Assembly: GCA_964350135.1 (NCBI GenBank)
Contig: CAYGJN010000134.1
Coordinates: 1 to 6,016 of the forward strand
Direction: 5' to 3'
DNA length: 6,016 nucleotides
From: CAYGJN01 sp964350135
GTDB lineage: Bacteria > Bdellovibrionota > Bacteriovoracia > Bacteriovoracales > Bacteriovoracaceae
Shown here: positions 1 to 5,961 of the stretch, piece after piece
How the letters are laid out: each line of letters starts with the position of its first letter
How positions within the stretch are numbered: the first letter of the stretch is position 1
Notes under the pieces: model-generated
What the model was told of the DNA's origin: nothing
Database searches by the model: none
What the model saw: only the letters and a program-made list of their open reading frames with translations
Program-made: the position numbers and the translations under genes

Positions 1-5
1 GTTCT

Positions 6-875
6 GTGTTTCATCATATAATCCTTTTTTTCTCACTTATTTTTTTACATGAAGGTAAGCAAATCTTCTCTGCTGCCTATTATAAAAGAAATAGCAGCAT
101 TAACCTCCCTTTTAAGCTTGAAAACTCAAAACAGAATAAATTACTTAATGGACTGATTCTTGGAAAAAAAAGTTTTGATAAAAGTTTGAGAAAAAGAATT
201 AAAGATCTAAATCTTTTTCATCTTGTAACACCATCAGGTCTTCATCTAAGTAGTGCCTTTTTCTTTTTAGTTTTTCTAAAAAGGAAAATAAAAACCATTT
301 TTCTTATTCTTCTTTGTGCTTGTTCTTGGCAAATCACAGGCTTCTTTGCACTTAAACGAGCGCTCTATTTAAAGTTTCTCTCTGGTTTTTTAAGTATAGA
401 AAAAAGTTTTTTAATATTATTTCTATGTGAACTTGCCTTTATCAACCCTGGTCAAATTGGAAGTTTTACTTATAGTTTTTTATTTATTGGAACAATTATC
501 TCTCTTAGAAAATCATCTCCTCTTAAGATAATCCTTGGACTTTGGCTTGCACAATCCTTGTGTTTTATTTTTCAAGAAAGAGCTGTTAACTTGCTGCTTT
601 TTCCTATTAATAGTTTTCTTTCATTTATTATTAGCATTTCTTATCTTCCTCTCTTACTACTCAGTATTATTCAGGCCAAAACAGGTCTTTCCATAATGCT
701 TGAAACGATATTAAACCTTATTTCATTTTCTCACAGGCTTTATAAAAGCTTTGATATAGGTATTTCTCCCTACCTCTATGCAGTGTTCTATTATAAATTA
801 ATCCATTCAAGTTCTAAAACCTGCATTTTTGCTCTACTATGGAGGATTATTCGTTCATCTTTCAAAATAAATTAG
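6..875 (+). CDS. ComEC/Rec2-like competence-domain inner-membrane protein, compact, possibly 5'-partial
   Basis: ComEC proteins form the inner-membrane channel that passes single-stranded DNA into the cytoplasm during natural transformation. The family signature is visible: a stretch like 'LLxGLxLGxxxxxxxxLR' at residues 47-62, then HLVTPSGLH at 72-80, matching the usual 'HLLAxSGLH'. Next come a 'KRALYLKFL' segment (117-125, the usual conserved Arg-Ala region), an 'INPGQIGSFTYSFLF' segment (146-160) and 'NLLLFPINSF' (195-204). The protein is very hydrophobic, with about seven to nine membrane segments. At 289 residues it is far shorter than typical ComEC (600-800): the N-terminal OB-like domain and the C-terminal metallo-beta-lactamase domain are absent. 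The first start is GTG at position 6 with no room to see a ribosome site, and the frame is open to the window edge, so the true start may lie outside. It overlaps or abuts the next gene. The family call is fairly safe; a role in DNA uptake is inferred. Confidence 0.75.
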   Translation: MFHHIILFFSLIFLHEGKQIFSAAYYKRNSSINLPFKLENSKQNKLLNGLILGKKSFDKSLRKRIKDLNLFHLVTPSGLHLSSAFFFLVFLKRKIKTIFLILLCACSWQITGFFALKRALYLKFLSGFLSIEKSFLILFLCELAFINPGQIGSFTYSFLFIGTIISLRKSSPLKIILGLWLAQSLCFIFQERAVNLLLFPINSFLSFIISISYLPLLLLSIIQAKTGLSIMLETILNLISFSHRLYKSFDIGISPYLYAVFYYKLIHSSSKTCIFALLWRIIRSSFKIN

Positions 876-1921
876 GTATGTTTCAACAAGAGTTTAAAGC
901 AAAAGAACAAATCACAGCTCTGCAGTGCGCAATGTTGAAAACATGTATAAATGAATTTGCAACAGATATTGGTCTCACCCCAAGAGAGACTGAAATCCTA
1001 TTTCTTTTAACTCAAAATATTACTCATTTAAAAGATATGGCCGAACATCTAGGTCTTTCTCAAAGTACAATCAATAACCATCTCAATAATATTTACACTA
1101 AAGTTAGAGTTAAGAGTAAGGCCCAATTAATCGCCAAATGCTTTGGATATATTTCTCAAAATTTTGATATTATTGAAAAGCAATTCGATCCTCCAAGAAT
1201 CTTAATTATTGATGACGAAGTTGATATTTGCGAACAACTCAGCATTTACTTTCAAGATATGGGCATGCAGGTGCTTACCCTTAGTAGCCCAGAACGCGCA
1301 TTAGATGTTATTGAAGAGCACAATATTGATATTGTTTTAACTGATATCCAAACACCTAAAATGTCAGGACTAGATTTTTACAAAAATTTTAAAATCAAAT
1401 TTCCAAACTATCCAATTATCGTTTTTTTTACTGGCTTTCCAGACAAGTACGCCACTCAAGAAATCTTTCAAAGCCAAGAAGTTTTGCTTTTAAAAAAACC
1501 ACTCAAGCCAGACTCTCTCTATCATACACTTATGGATAATTATCTTAATGTCTGTAAAAAAAGACAGATTGTCTGCGATAATATGCAACCTCGTTGCAAA
1601 ATGAATAAGCTTTACGAAGTTCCTGTTGAAAAAATTACTCAAGGTGGACTTATTGCTGAAATTCCTAATGAGTTAGTAAATAACCCTGAGTTTGCTCCCG
1701 GAAAAGATGTTGAGCTTGAGGTTCTTTTCTCTTCTCAAATCGGAGCACTTTCAATTACTGGTGTCGTTACTTGGAAACGCACCCAAGATATAGGATCTAA
1801 AAAGCCTGCAATCTTTTTGAAATTTAAACCGATTTCTTCACGGGCCTTAAGGCATATTGAAAGCTATATCAGAGCCTCTGTCATGATGGAACATCTTCCT
1901 AAAAAACCAATTCTAGCTTAA
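839..1921 (+). CDS. LuxR-type HTH / receiver / PilZ-like response regulator
   Basis: This is a cytoplasmic three-domain regulator. Residues 45-100 are a LuxR/GerE helix-turn-helix ('LTPRETEILFLL', then 'AEHLGLSQSTINNHLNNIY' as the recognition region). Residues 120-235 are a CheY-like receiver with all expected residues: acidic pair D125-D126, phospho-acceptor D169 in 'VLTDIQTPKMSG', T198 and K220-P221. Residues about 248-345 resemble PilZ ('VEKITQGGLIAEIP', later 'GVVTWKR' and 'AIFLKFKPIS'). The order is the reverse of NarL/FixJ regulators, where the receiver comes first. The c-di-GMP motifs are poor: no clear RxxxR, and KITQGG stands where D/NxSxxG is expected, so ligand binding is doubtful. 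The start is uncertain. ATG 839 overlaps the upstream gene by 37 bases and has no ribosome site. ATG 878 (residue 14) lies two bases after that gene's TAG, also with a weak site. No sensor kinase is in view. Domain assignments are strong; the target genes are unknown. Confidence 0.85.
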   Translation: MEDYSFIFQNKLGMFQQEFKAKEQITALQCAMLKTCINEFATDIGLTPRETEILFLLTQNITHLKDMAEHLGLSQSTINNHLNNIYTKVRVKSKAQLIAKCFGYISQNFDIIEKQFDPPRILIIDDEVDICEQLSIYFQDMGMQVLTLSSPERALDVIEEHNIDIVLTDIQTPKMSGLDFYKNFKIKFPNYPIIVFFTGFPDKYATQEIFQSQEVLLLKKPLKPDSLYHTLMDNYLNVCKKRQIVCDNMQPRCKMNKLYEVPVEKITQGGLIAEIPNELVNNPEFAPGKDVELEVLFSSQIGALSITGVVTWKRTQDIGSKKPAIFLKFKPISSRALRHIESYIRASVMMEHLPKKPILA

Positions 1922-4110
1922 TAAGAAAGAAGCTCTTTCGCTTTTGAGTAAACATCTTCAATTTGAGGAAGAATGTCATATTCCAGTTCTGGACAATAAG
2001 CTACATAAGTATTTTTAGAACACACCCTTAGAATAGGAGCGTCTAAATACTCAAAACATCTCTCATTAATAAGAGCTGCAATCTCTCCAGCAAACCCCGA
2101 TGTTTCCATTTCTTCATGAGCAATAAGTATACGGTTGGTTTTCGCAAGAGAGTCTTTAATAGCATCAAAATCTAAAGGGTTCAGAGTTCTTAAATCCAAA
2201 ATCTCAACACTATGCCCATCACTTGCTAATCTTTTAGCAGCTTCAACAGATTTTTGAACAAGGGCACCCCAAGTAACAATAGTTAAGTCTGATCCTTCTT
2301 GAACAACACGTGCCTTACCAAAAGGAATCATATAATCAGGACCAGGATCAGCAGTTCTGTTATAGCCTTGATAGTAAAGATGTTTATGCTCTAAAAACAT
2401 AACTGGGTCATCACATCTAATGGCCGTTCTTAAAAGCCCCGCTGCATCGGCTGCATTAGATGGATAAACAACTCTTACTCCTGGGATATGAGTAAAGATT
2501 GATTCACCTGTTTGAGAGTGATAGATCGCCCCACCTTTAAGATAACCACCAATAGGAGCACGAACAACCATTGATGCTGTATATGTTCCACCACTTCTAT
2601 ACCTCATAGAAGCCATTTCATTTTTAAGCTGCATAAAAGCAGTCCAGATATAATCAAAAAATTGTATTTCAACGACAGGTTTTAAACCTCGAGCGGCCAT
2701 ACCAATAGCACGACCAATAATATTAGCTTCCGCTAAGGGTGAGTTAAAAACTTGTCCTGGTTTTCCTAATGCTTGAACACCACTGGTTACTTTAAAAACT
2801 CCGCCCTTACCTTTAAGTTCAGTATCAAATTTCCACTCATCACTAAAGTCTGCAACATCTTCACCAAAAACACGGACAAGAGGATTTCTTTTAACTTCAA
2901 AGCGAAGGACTGAATTGATAGCTCCTGCCATAGGGATATCTTCTTTTCCTTCAAAAGTTCCTGGCACATCAAATTCATCCGAACTTGGATCTACATCCGA
3001 AGAAAAAACTAAATCAGTAGATGTTTCTGGAGCTGGACGTTCTGTTGCTAGACATTCTTTCATGGCCAAAGCAATTTCTTCAGCAACTTCAATTCTGACT
3101 TCTTCTATCTCTTTTTCATTAAAAATCCCTGAGCTTGTTAGAAACTCTGGATAAGCAGTGAACACATCTCTTTTATTTTCTTCTATGATTTCTTCTTCAG
3201 TTCTATAAAATCTATGATCATCGGATAAAGAATGAGAGTAAGGACGAGTTACATGAGCATGAACAAGCACAGGTCCCTTACCAGATCTTAAGTACTCGGT
3301 AGCTTCTTTGACAGTCGCTAAACTTTCAATTGGACAACACCCATCTACTTCAAAAATTTTCAGACCGGGAAAATTACTAAGTGTTTTTGAAATAGATCCC
3401 TCTGGGGTCTGCACTCTCACAGGAACTGAAATAGCATAACCATTGTCTTCAACCAAATAAAAAACAGGAAGCTTATTAACAACTGCAGTTGTAAGAGACT
3501 CCCAAAACTCTCCCTGTGAAGTTGTTCCGTCCCCTGTTGATACATAAACAATTTCATTTTTATTCCATGTAGGTCCATCTTTTAAATTAAGGGACTCTAG
3601 GTATTTTCCCGTTTCAGCTAGTCCAACACCTTGAAGAAATTGTGTTCCTGTGCATGAACTTTTATTAACAATATTAAGTTTTCTATTTCCCCAATGGGAT
3701 GGCATCTGACGAGCAAGAGATGATGTATCTCCTAAATTTCCATTGGCCTGACAAAGCATCTCATAAGGAGTTACTCCAAGACCTAAGCAAAGTGCACGAT
3801 CTCTATAATAGCCAAGAAAAAAATCATGAGCAGGTTTAAGAACCAATGAAACGGCTGTTAGTATTCCTTCATGGCCGGCTCCAGATATTTGAAAATAAGC
3901 TGTGCCTTTTTTTCTCATTAAAATTTCAGTGTCATCAAGCTTACGAGAAAGAAAAATATTTTTAAGAATAATTTTGTGAGTCTCTTTGGTCAGTCCTAGT
4001 TTTTTAGAAAGAGCGAGTTTTCCATCAACTCCATTAGCAGTTTTAGTCACAACAGTTTTCGATGCTTTTTTCTTCGTCACAATTGATCTCACTCGTTTCT
4101 TTTCAGACAT
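1918..4110 (-). CDS. Fused branched-chain 2-oxoacid dehydrogenase E1 component (alpha-beta fusion)
   Basis: This thiamine-diphosphate enzyme decarboxylates 2-oxoacids, probably the branched-chain ones from Val/Leu/Ile, and passes the acyl group to a lipoyl-E2 core. Residues about 43-355 are E1-alpha: 'YRDRALCLGLG' (102-112), 'RQMPSHWG' (134-141, typical of the 2-oxoisovalerate branch), the ThDP/Mg motif GDG at 193-195 closed by N223, and the phospho-loop-like 'YSHSLSDDHRFYR' (291-303). After an acidic linker (about 360-390), residues 391-730 are E1-beta: 'VFGEDVADF' (414-422), 'SPLAEANIIGRAIGMA' with the likely ThDP-contacting E461, 'RYRSGG' (503-508) and 'HSQTGESIFTHIPG' (531-544). In most bacteria these are two genes; single-chain fusions are known. 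A Lys/Arg-rich extension of about 30 residues precedes the catalytic part. ATG 4110 is supported by AAGGA five bases upstream. No E2, E3 or lipoylation gene is in the window, so the exact substrate is an inference; a pyruvate role is the main alternative. Confidence 0.93.
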   Translation of the reverse strand: MSEKKRVRSIVTKKKASKTVVTKTANGVDGKLALSKKLGLTKETHKIILKNIFLSRKLDDTEILMRKKGTAYFQISGAGHEGILTAVSLVLKPAHDFFLGYYRDRALCLGLGVTPYEMLCQANGNLGDTSSLARQMPSHWGNRKLNIVNKSSCTGTQFLQGVGLAETGKYLESLNLKDGPTWNKNEIVYVSTGDGTTSQGEFWESLTTAVVNKLPVFYLVEDNGYAISVPVRVQTPEGSISKTLSNFPGLKIFEVDGCCPIESLATVKEATEYLRSGKGPVLVHAHVTRPYSHSLSDDHRFYRTEEEIIEENKRDVFTAYPEFLTSSGIFNEKEIEEVRIEVAEEIALAMKECLATERPAPETSTDLVFSSDVDPSSDEFDVPGTFEGKEDIPMAGAINSVLRFEVKRNPLVRVFGEDVADFSDEWKFDTELKGKGGVFKVTSGVQALGKPGQVFNSPLAEANIIGRAIGMAARGLKPVVEIQFFDYIWTAFMQLKNEMASMRYRSGGTYTASMVVRAPIGGYLKGGAIYHSQTGESIFTHIPGVRVVYPSNAADAAGLLRTAIRCDDPVMFLEHKHLYYQGYNRTADPGPDYMIPFGKARVVQEGSDLTIVTWGALVQKSVEAAKRLASDGHSVEILDLRTLNPLDFDAIKDSLAKTNRILIAHEEMETSGFAGEIAALINERCFEYLDAPILRVCSKNTYVAYCPELEYDILPQIEDVYSKAKELLSY
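1925..1939. terminator. Weak hairpin at the convergent gene junction
   Basis: GAAAGA (1925-1930) and TCTTTC (1934-1939) form a 6-bp stem around AGC, just after the regulator's stop and inside the last codons of the E1 gene. On the plus strand GCTTTT follows. The stem is AT-rich and the T-run short, so it is at best a weak terminator for the rightward transcript. Confidence 0.25.
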
Positions 4111-4115
4111 GAATT

Positions 4116-4120
4116 TCCTT
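4116..4120 (-). promoter_or_regulatory. Shine-Dalgarno of the fused E1 gene
   Basis: On the minus strand AAGGA lies five bases before the ATG at 4110-4108. It is the best-spaced ribosome site in the window and fixes the start of the E1 fusion, including its basic N-terminal extension. Confidence 0.7.
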
Positions 4121-4136
4121 TAATTTAGGCGGCTTA

Positions 4137-4165
4137 AGATTAAATTATTGGGGGGTTTTTGTCCA
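4137..4165 (-). promoter_or_regulatory. Possible sigma-70 promoter of the fused E1 gene
   Basis: Reading the minus strand, TGGACA (4165-4160, five of six matches to TTGACA) is followed 15 bases later by TTTAAT (4144-4139, five of six to TATAAT). The spacer is shorter than the ideal 17 and contains a CCCCCC run. Transcription would begin near 4132 and give a short leader. The gap is only 92 bases and has no better candidate, but this is sequence matching alone in AT-rich DNA. Confidence 0.35.
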
Positions 4166-4193
4166 AAAAGATGCGCCACGGCGTAGCTGTGGC
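4165..4193 (-). terminator. Rho-independent terminator after the leftward outer-membrane unit
   Basis: An 8-bp stem, GCCACAGC (4193-4186 on the minus strand) with GCCGTGGC (4182-4175), closes around a TAC loop with a single G-U pair. Five bases after the stem comes TTTTT (4169-4165). It starts about ten bases beyond the TAA of the 4203-4583 frame, so it would end leftward transcription just before the E1 promoter region. The stem is much more GC-rich than its surroundings, as expected of an intrinsic terminator. Confidence 0.65.
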
Positions 4194-4202
4194 ACTGGCA
4201 GT

Positions 4203-4583
4203 TTATTTAAGTCGCTGGCAGGTAAGATAACCAATTGTCTTATGTGCTTTTGGATAGGAGGTTTCATTTCCAAAGTCCCATATTACCTCTTGATGACCAG
4301 AGATTTCTCCATCATCTCTTCTAACGCCGTAGTAAATACCGCCCAGGAAATCTCGGTCCTTAAGTTTATAATTAACATACCATTGTAGATCAGCGTTATA
4401 ACTATCTTCATAGTATAGGCTTTCATAATTACTCGTTGCCGTCTTAATCCTAACACCTAATCTGGTCCAATTGGGCCAAAGCCTCTGTCCGTATATTGAA
4501 TTACTGAATTTTGCATAATCAGAAAAACTTTCAATTTTTTCGATGCTTTGGTGAAAAAGAAGTGAGGCTGAGGGAGCATACAT
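4203..4583 (-). CDS. Hypothetical protein, possible 3' remnant of a frameshifted barrel-like gene
   Basis: I do not recognise this 126-residue product. It is rich in Tyr, Trp and Phe, with alternating polar/aromatic stretches such as 'LQWYVNYKLKDRDFLGGIYYGVRRDD', which resemble antiparallel strands of an outer-membrane barrel. It has no signal peptide, and ATG 4583 has no ribosome site. In this frame the sequence stays open upstream to about 4635 without a standard start codon. In the neighbouring frame (about 4650-4590) the peptide 'NFEFYRSFGSKLRLGIGH' is also strand-like. Joining the two frames near 4590 gives '...LGIGH' followed by 'TFMYAPSASLLF', which reads better than either frame alone. 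This suggests a gene broken by a small indel, whose 5' part is missing or overlaps the end of the upstream gene. It lies 69 bases behind the outer-membrane gene and directly before a terminator, so it is probably co-transcribed. It could instead be a genuine small protein. Confidence 0.4.
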   Translation of the reverse strand: MYAPSASLLFHQSIEKIESFSDYAKFSNSIYGQRLWPNWTRLGVRIKTATSNYESLYYEDSYNADLQWYVNYKLKDRDFLGGIYYGVRRDDGEISGHQEVIWDFGNETSYPKAHKTIGYLTCQRLK

Positions 4584-4652
4584 AAAAGTATGTGACCGAT
4601 GCCGAGTCGAAGTTTTGAGCCAAATGATCGATAAAATTCAAAGTTTTTAAGG

Positions 4653-5792
4653 TTAGAAACCGCCAGAGAGGGTAAGAGTAAACCGCCTATCTTCCTTATC
4701 TTCAAAGTCAGTAGTCGTTACTTTATAGGCATAAGTAGAAAGATCCATTCTAAATTTTCGAACACGAACACCAAGGCCACCTGATGCCAGCCCGTCAGCA
4801 TAACCACCTCTAAAGAAAATTACTCTCATAAAATCTAGCTCCATTCCAGCAGCAAGACGTCGTGAGTTTTCAAGTTCTCCGTATTCCTTAGTTGTGTCTT
4901 TATAATTAACTTCAAGATGCAAGCGAACTCTTTTTCCAAGTTGTGGGGTTACACTAAAACCTGTCACAAGGTTTTGTTTTACATTTTCAGGGCCTTGATC
5001 GGCATCTTGATCTTTATGAAAATCATCGCCTGTAGCATTATGTAGAGTTGCTGAAAGGGTTGGTAGCCATGCGATAGGAAGAGTGATTTTTGTTCCACCA
5101 ATAACATAACCCATTTTCCCACTTCCTACGCTAGAGCCTGGGATAACTAACTCTGTTGCTTGATCGGCTGTACCAATTCTTTCTTTTCTATGAAGCCATA
5201 CCATTGTCCCCCCGAGCTTGATGATTCCACCAAACATAGACATGGTAAAAGATCCGTAAGGACCTTCATCAATACGATCAGCATATTCAAATTGAGAATC
5301 ATTAATTGAACTTAAAAAACCTTTTGTTCTTCTTGAATACAAATATCCTGCACTAAAAAAACGAGTTGTAATATTTGGAGCAGCAGCAATTCTGGTATGG
5401 GAATATGTTCCTTTGGAACGCAAGTGAAGTTTTCTAAGTCCATCAATATCAAAACTATCTTGAAAATCATCACTGGTTGTTGAGGTATCAGAAGAGAGCT
5501 CTTGGGCCAAACCACTATTACTTTCAGCATAGAGATTACTCAAGTGAAAGCTCCAACTTCTAAATGATCCAAGCCCTGCTGGATTATAAAAAGGAGAAGT
5601 TTCATCTTCAACTTTTGCCATAAAAGCTCCACCCATCGCAAGCCCACGACCACTTGGCATGAGTTCAGGACTAAGGGCATCGTCATCTAGGAAATCAACA
5701 GTCCTTACAGTTGTTTGAGCAAAGCTGACCTGAATGATTAGTAGAAACATTATGAGCTTAATAAAGCCTCCTTGCCGAGCACATTTCCTCAC
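4653..5792 (-). CDS. Outer-membrane beta-barrel protein, FadL/UPF0164/TraF_2-like
   Basis: This is an exported protein of about 365-379 residues. Hydrophobic residues 13-25 end in SFA before Gln26, a good signal peptidase I site. Just after it, 'GRGLAMGGAFMAKVEDETSPFYNPAGLG' is the N-terminal pattern shared by many barrel proteins (FadL/OMPP1, UPF0164, PorV and the TraF_2 group), with the conserved small-residue 'AMGGA' and 'NPAGL' parts. The rest is strand-like, with Gly/aromatic turns. The C-terminus ('FTLTLSGGF') ends in Phe, as BAM-assembled barrels do. 'FFRGGYADGLASGGLGVRV' followed by 'FRMDLSTYAY' (326-355) resembles the closing strands of the TraF_2/UPF0164 group. The substrate is unknown. 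The start is uncertain: GTG 5792 has no clear ribosome site, whereas a strong AAGGAGG sits inside the frame at 5773-5767, upstream of ATT 5762 and ATG 5750. The 138-bp repeats lie upstream. Confidence 0.8.
   Translation of the reverse strand: MRKCARQGGFIKLIMFLLIIQVSFAQTTVRTVDFLDDDALSPELMPSGRGLAMGGAFMAKVEDETSPFYNPAGLGSFRSWSFHLSNLYAESNSGLAQELSSDTSTTSDDFQDSFDIDGLRKLHLRSKGTYSHTRIAAAPNITTRFFSAGYLYSRRTKGFLSSINDSQFEYADRIDEGPYGSFTMSMFGGIIKLGGTMVWLHRKERIGTADQATELVIPGSSVGSGKMGYVIGGTKITLPIAWLPTLSATLHNATGDDFHKDQDADQGPENVKQNLVTGFSVTPQLGKRVRLHLEVNYKDTTKEYGELENSRRLAAGMELDFMRVIFFRGGYADGLASGGLGVRVRKFRMDLSTYAYKVTTTDFEDKEDRRFTLTLSGGF
5767..5773 (-). promoter_or_regulatory. Perfect AAGGAGG Shine-Dalgarno inside the predicted start of the outer-membrane gene
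   Basis: On the minus strand AAGGAGG is followed by CTTT and then ATT AAG CTC ATA ATG. Counting from the GTG at 5792 it falls in codons 7-9, which is odd for a coding position. It lies 4 bases before ATT (5762-5760) and 16 bases before ATG (5750-5748). Initiation at ATT would give a product starting M-K-L-I-M-F-L-L, an ideal signal-peptide start. Initiation at GTG would add ten residues with weaker support. Confidence 0.6.
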
Positions 5793-5797
5793 TTTTT

Positions 5798-5827
5798 AGT
5801 TTATCTAATAAAGAGGTTCTAACTCAA
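5798..5827 (-). promoter_or_regulatory. Weak possible promoter immediately upstream of the outer-membrane gene
   Basis: On the minus strand TTGAGT (5827-5822) and TAAACT (5803-5798) are 18 bases apart, each a partial match to the sigma-70 boxes. Transcription would start near 5791, which would leave the GTG at 5792 outside the message and favour initiation after the AAGGAGG. The match is weak. Confidence 0.25.
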
Positions 5828-5851
5828 TGAGGCACAATGATCCGTTCAAGT

Positions 5852-5879
5852 ATTTGAATCCGCACACGCTTTTTGTCAA
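5852..5879 (-). promoter_or_regulatory. Possible promoter inside the repeat, pointing at the outer-membrane gene
   Basis: A consensus TTGACA (minus strand 5879-5874) is followed 16 bases later by TCAAAT (5857-5852), four of six matches to a -10 box. If active, each copy of the 138-bp repeat could feed transcription leftward into the outer-membrane gene. The second copy is cut by the window edge within its TTGACA. The -10 box is mediocre, and it overlaps the TTCAA/TTGAA inverted repeat. Confidence 0.3.
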
Positions 5880-5911
5880 AAGCTCGCTATGCTCGCGTTT
5901 GTTGACAAAAA
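5870..5911. repeat. Inverted pair of TTGACAAAAA boxes
   Basis: TTTTTGTCAA (5870-5879) and TTGACAAAAA (5902-5911) are perfect inverted copies 22 bases apart. Outside them CACG and CGTG extend the match to 14 bp per arm if a single extra C at 5869 is bulged out. Each arm contains the consensus -35 hexamer TTGACA, one facing each way. The intervening bases carry the GCTCGC doublet. Confidence 0.75.
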
Positions 5912-5930
5912 CGTGACGGTAAAGCTCTGA

Positions 5931-5955
5931 CATTAAATTGCTCTGCAATTTAATG
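5931..5955. repeat. 11-bp perfect palindrome with TCT loop
   Basis: CATTAAATTGC (5931-5941) and GCAATTTAATG (5945-5955) are exact reverse complements around TCT. Transcribed from either strand they form a stable stem-loop. No T-tract follows on either side, so it does not look like an ordinary intrinsic terminator. Confidence 0.8.
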
Positions 5956-5961
5956 CAGGCA

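Larger units (their letters stand above)
5824..5961. repeat. 138-bp direct repeat, unit 1 (complete)
   Basis: The unit begins TCAATGAGGCACAATGATCC and runs to the base before the same string at 5962. Its first 55 bases recur exactly at 5962-6016, a period of 138. Inside the unit are a short TTCAA-GTAT-TTGAA palindrome (5846-5859), an inverted pair TTTTTGTCAA/TTGACAAAAA (5870-5911), a GCTCGC-TAT-GCTCGC direct doublet (5882-5896) and an 11-bp perfect palindrome (5931-5955). The period is exactly 46 codons, and one minus-strand frame stays open through it, ending at TAG 5807-5805. The internal palindromes argue for structured non-coding DNA rather than a protein. It does not fit CRISPR (unit too long), and I could not place a convincing integron attC core. 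Confidence 0.85.

Noticed and set aside
841..846. GGAGGA as ribosome site for the regulator
   Set aside because: It lies inside the start region, 31 bases before ATG 878 and overlapping ATG 839, with no in-frame ATG/GTG/TTG at usable spacing.
2787..2978. 63-codon minus-strand frame inside the E1 gene
   Set aside because: It lies wholly within the well-supported E1 coding sequence in another frame, with no recognisable domain; a shadow.
2915..3154. 79-codon plus-strand frame opposite the E1 gene
   Set aside because: Antisense to the E1 linker and E1-beta start; low-complexity Ser-rich product with no ribosome site.
4577..4592. CATAC/GTATG hairpin over the ATG of the 4203-4583 frame
   Set aside because: Only a 5-bp AT-rich stem with a 6-base loop; expected often by chance in this composition.
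5312..5530. 72-codon minus-strand frame within the outer-membrane gene
   Set aside because: Alternative frame of a gene with clear family signature and signal peptide; no independent support.
5898..5930. Rightward promoter from TTGACA at 5902
   Set aside because: The hexamer is perfect, but no acceptable -10 box is found 15-19 bases downstream.
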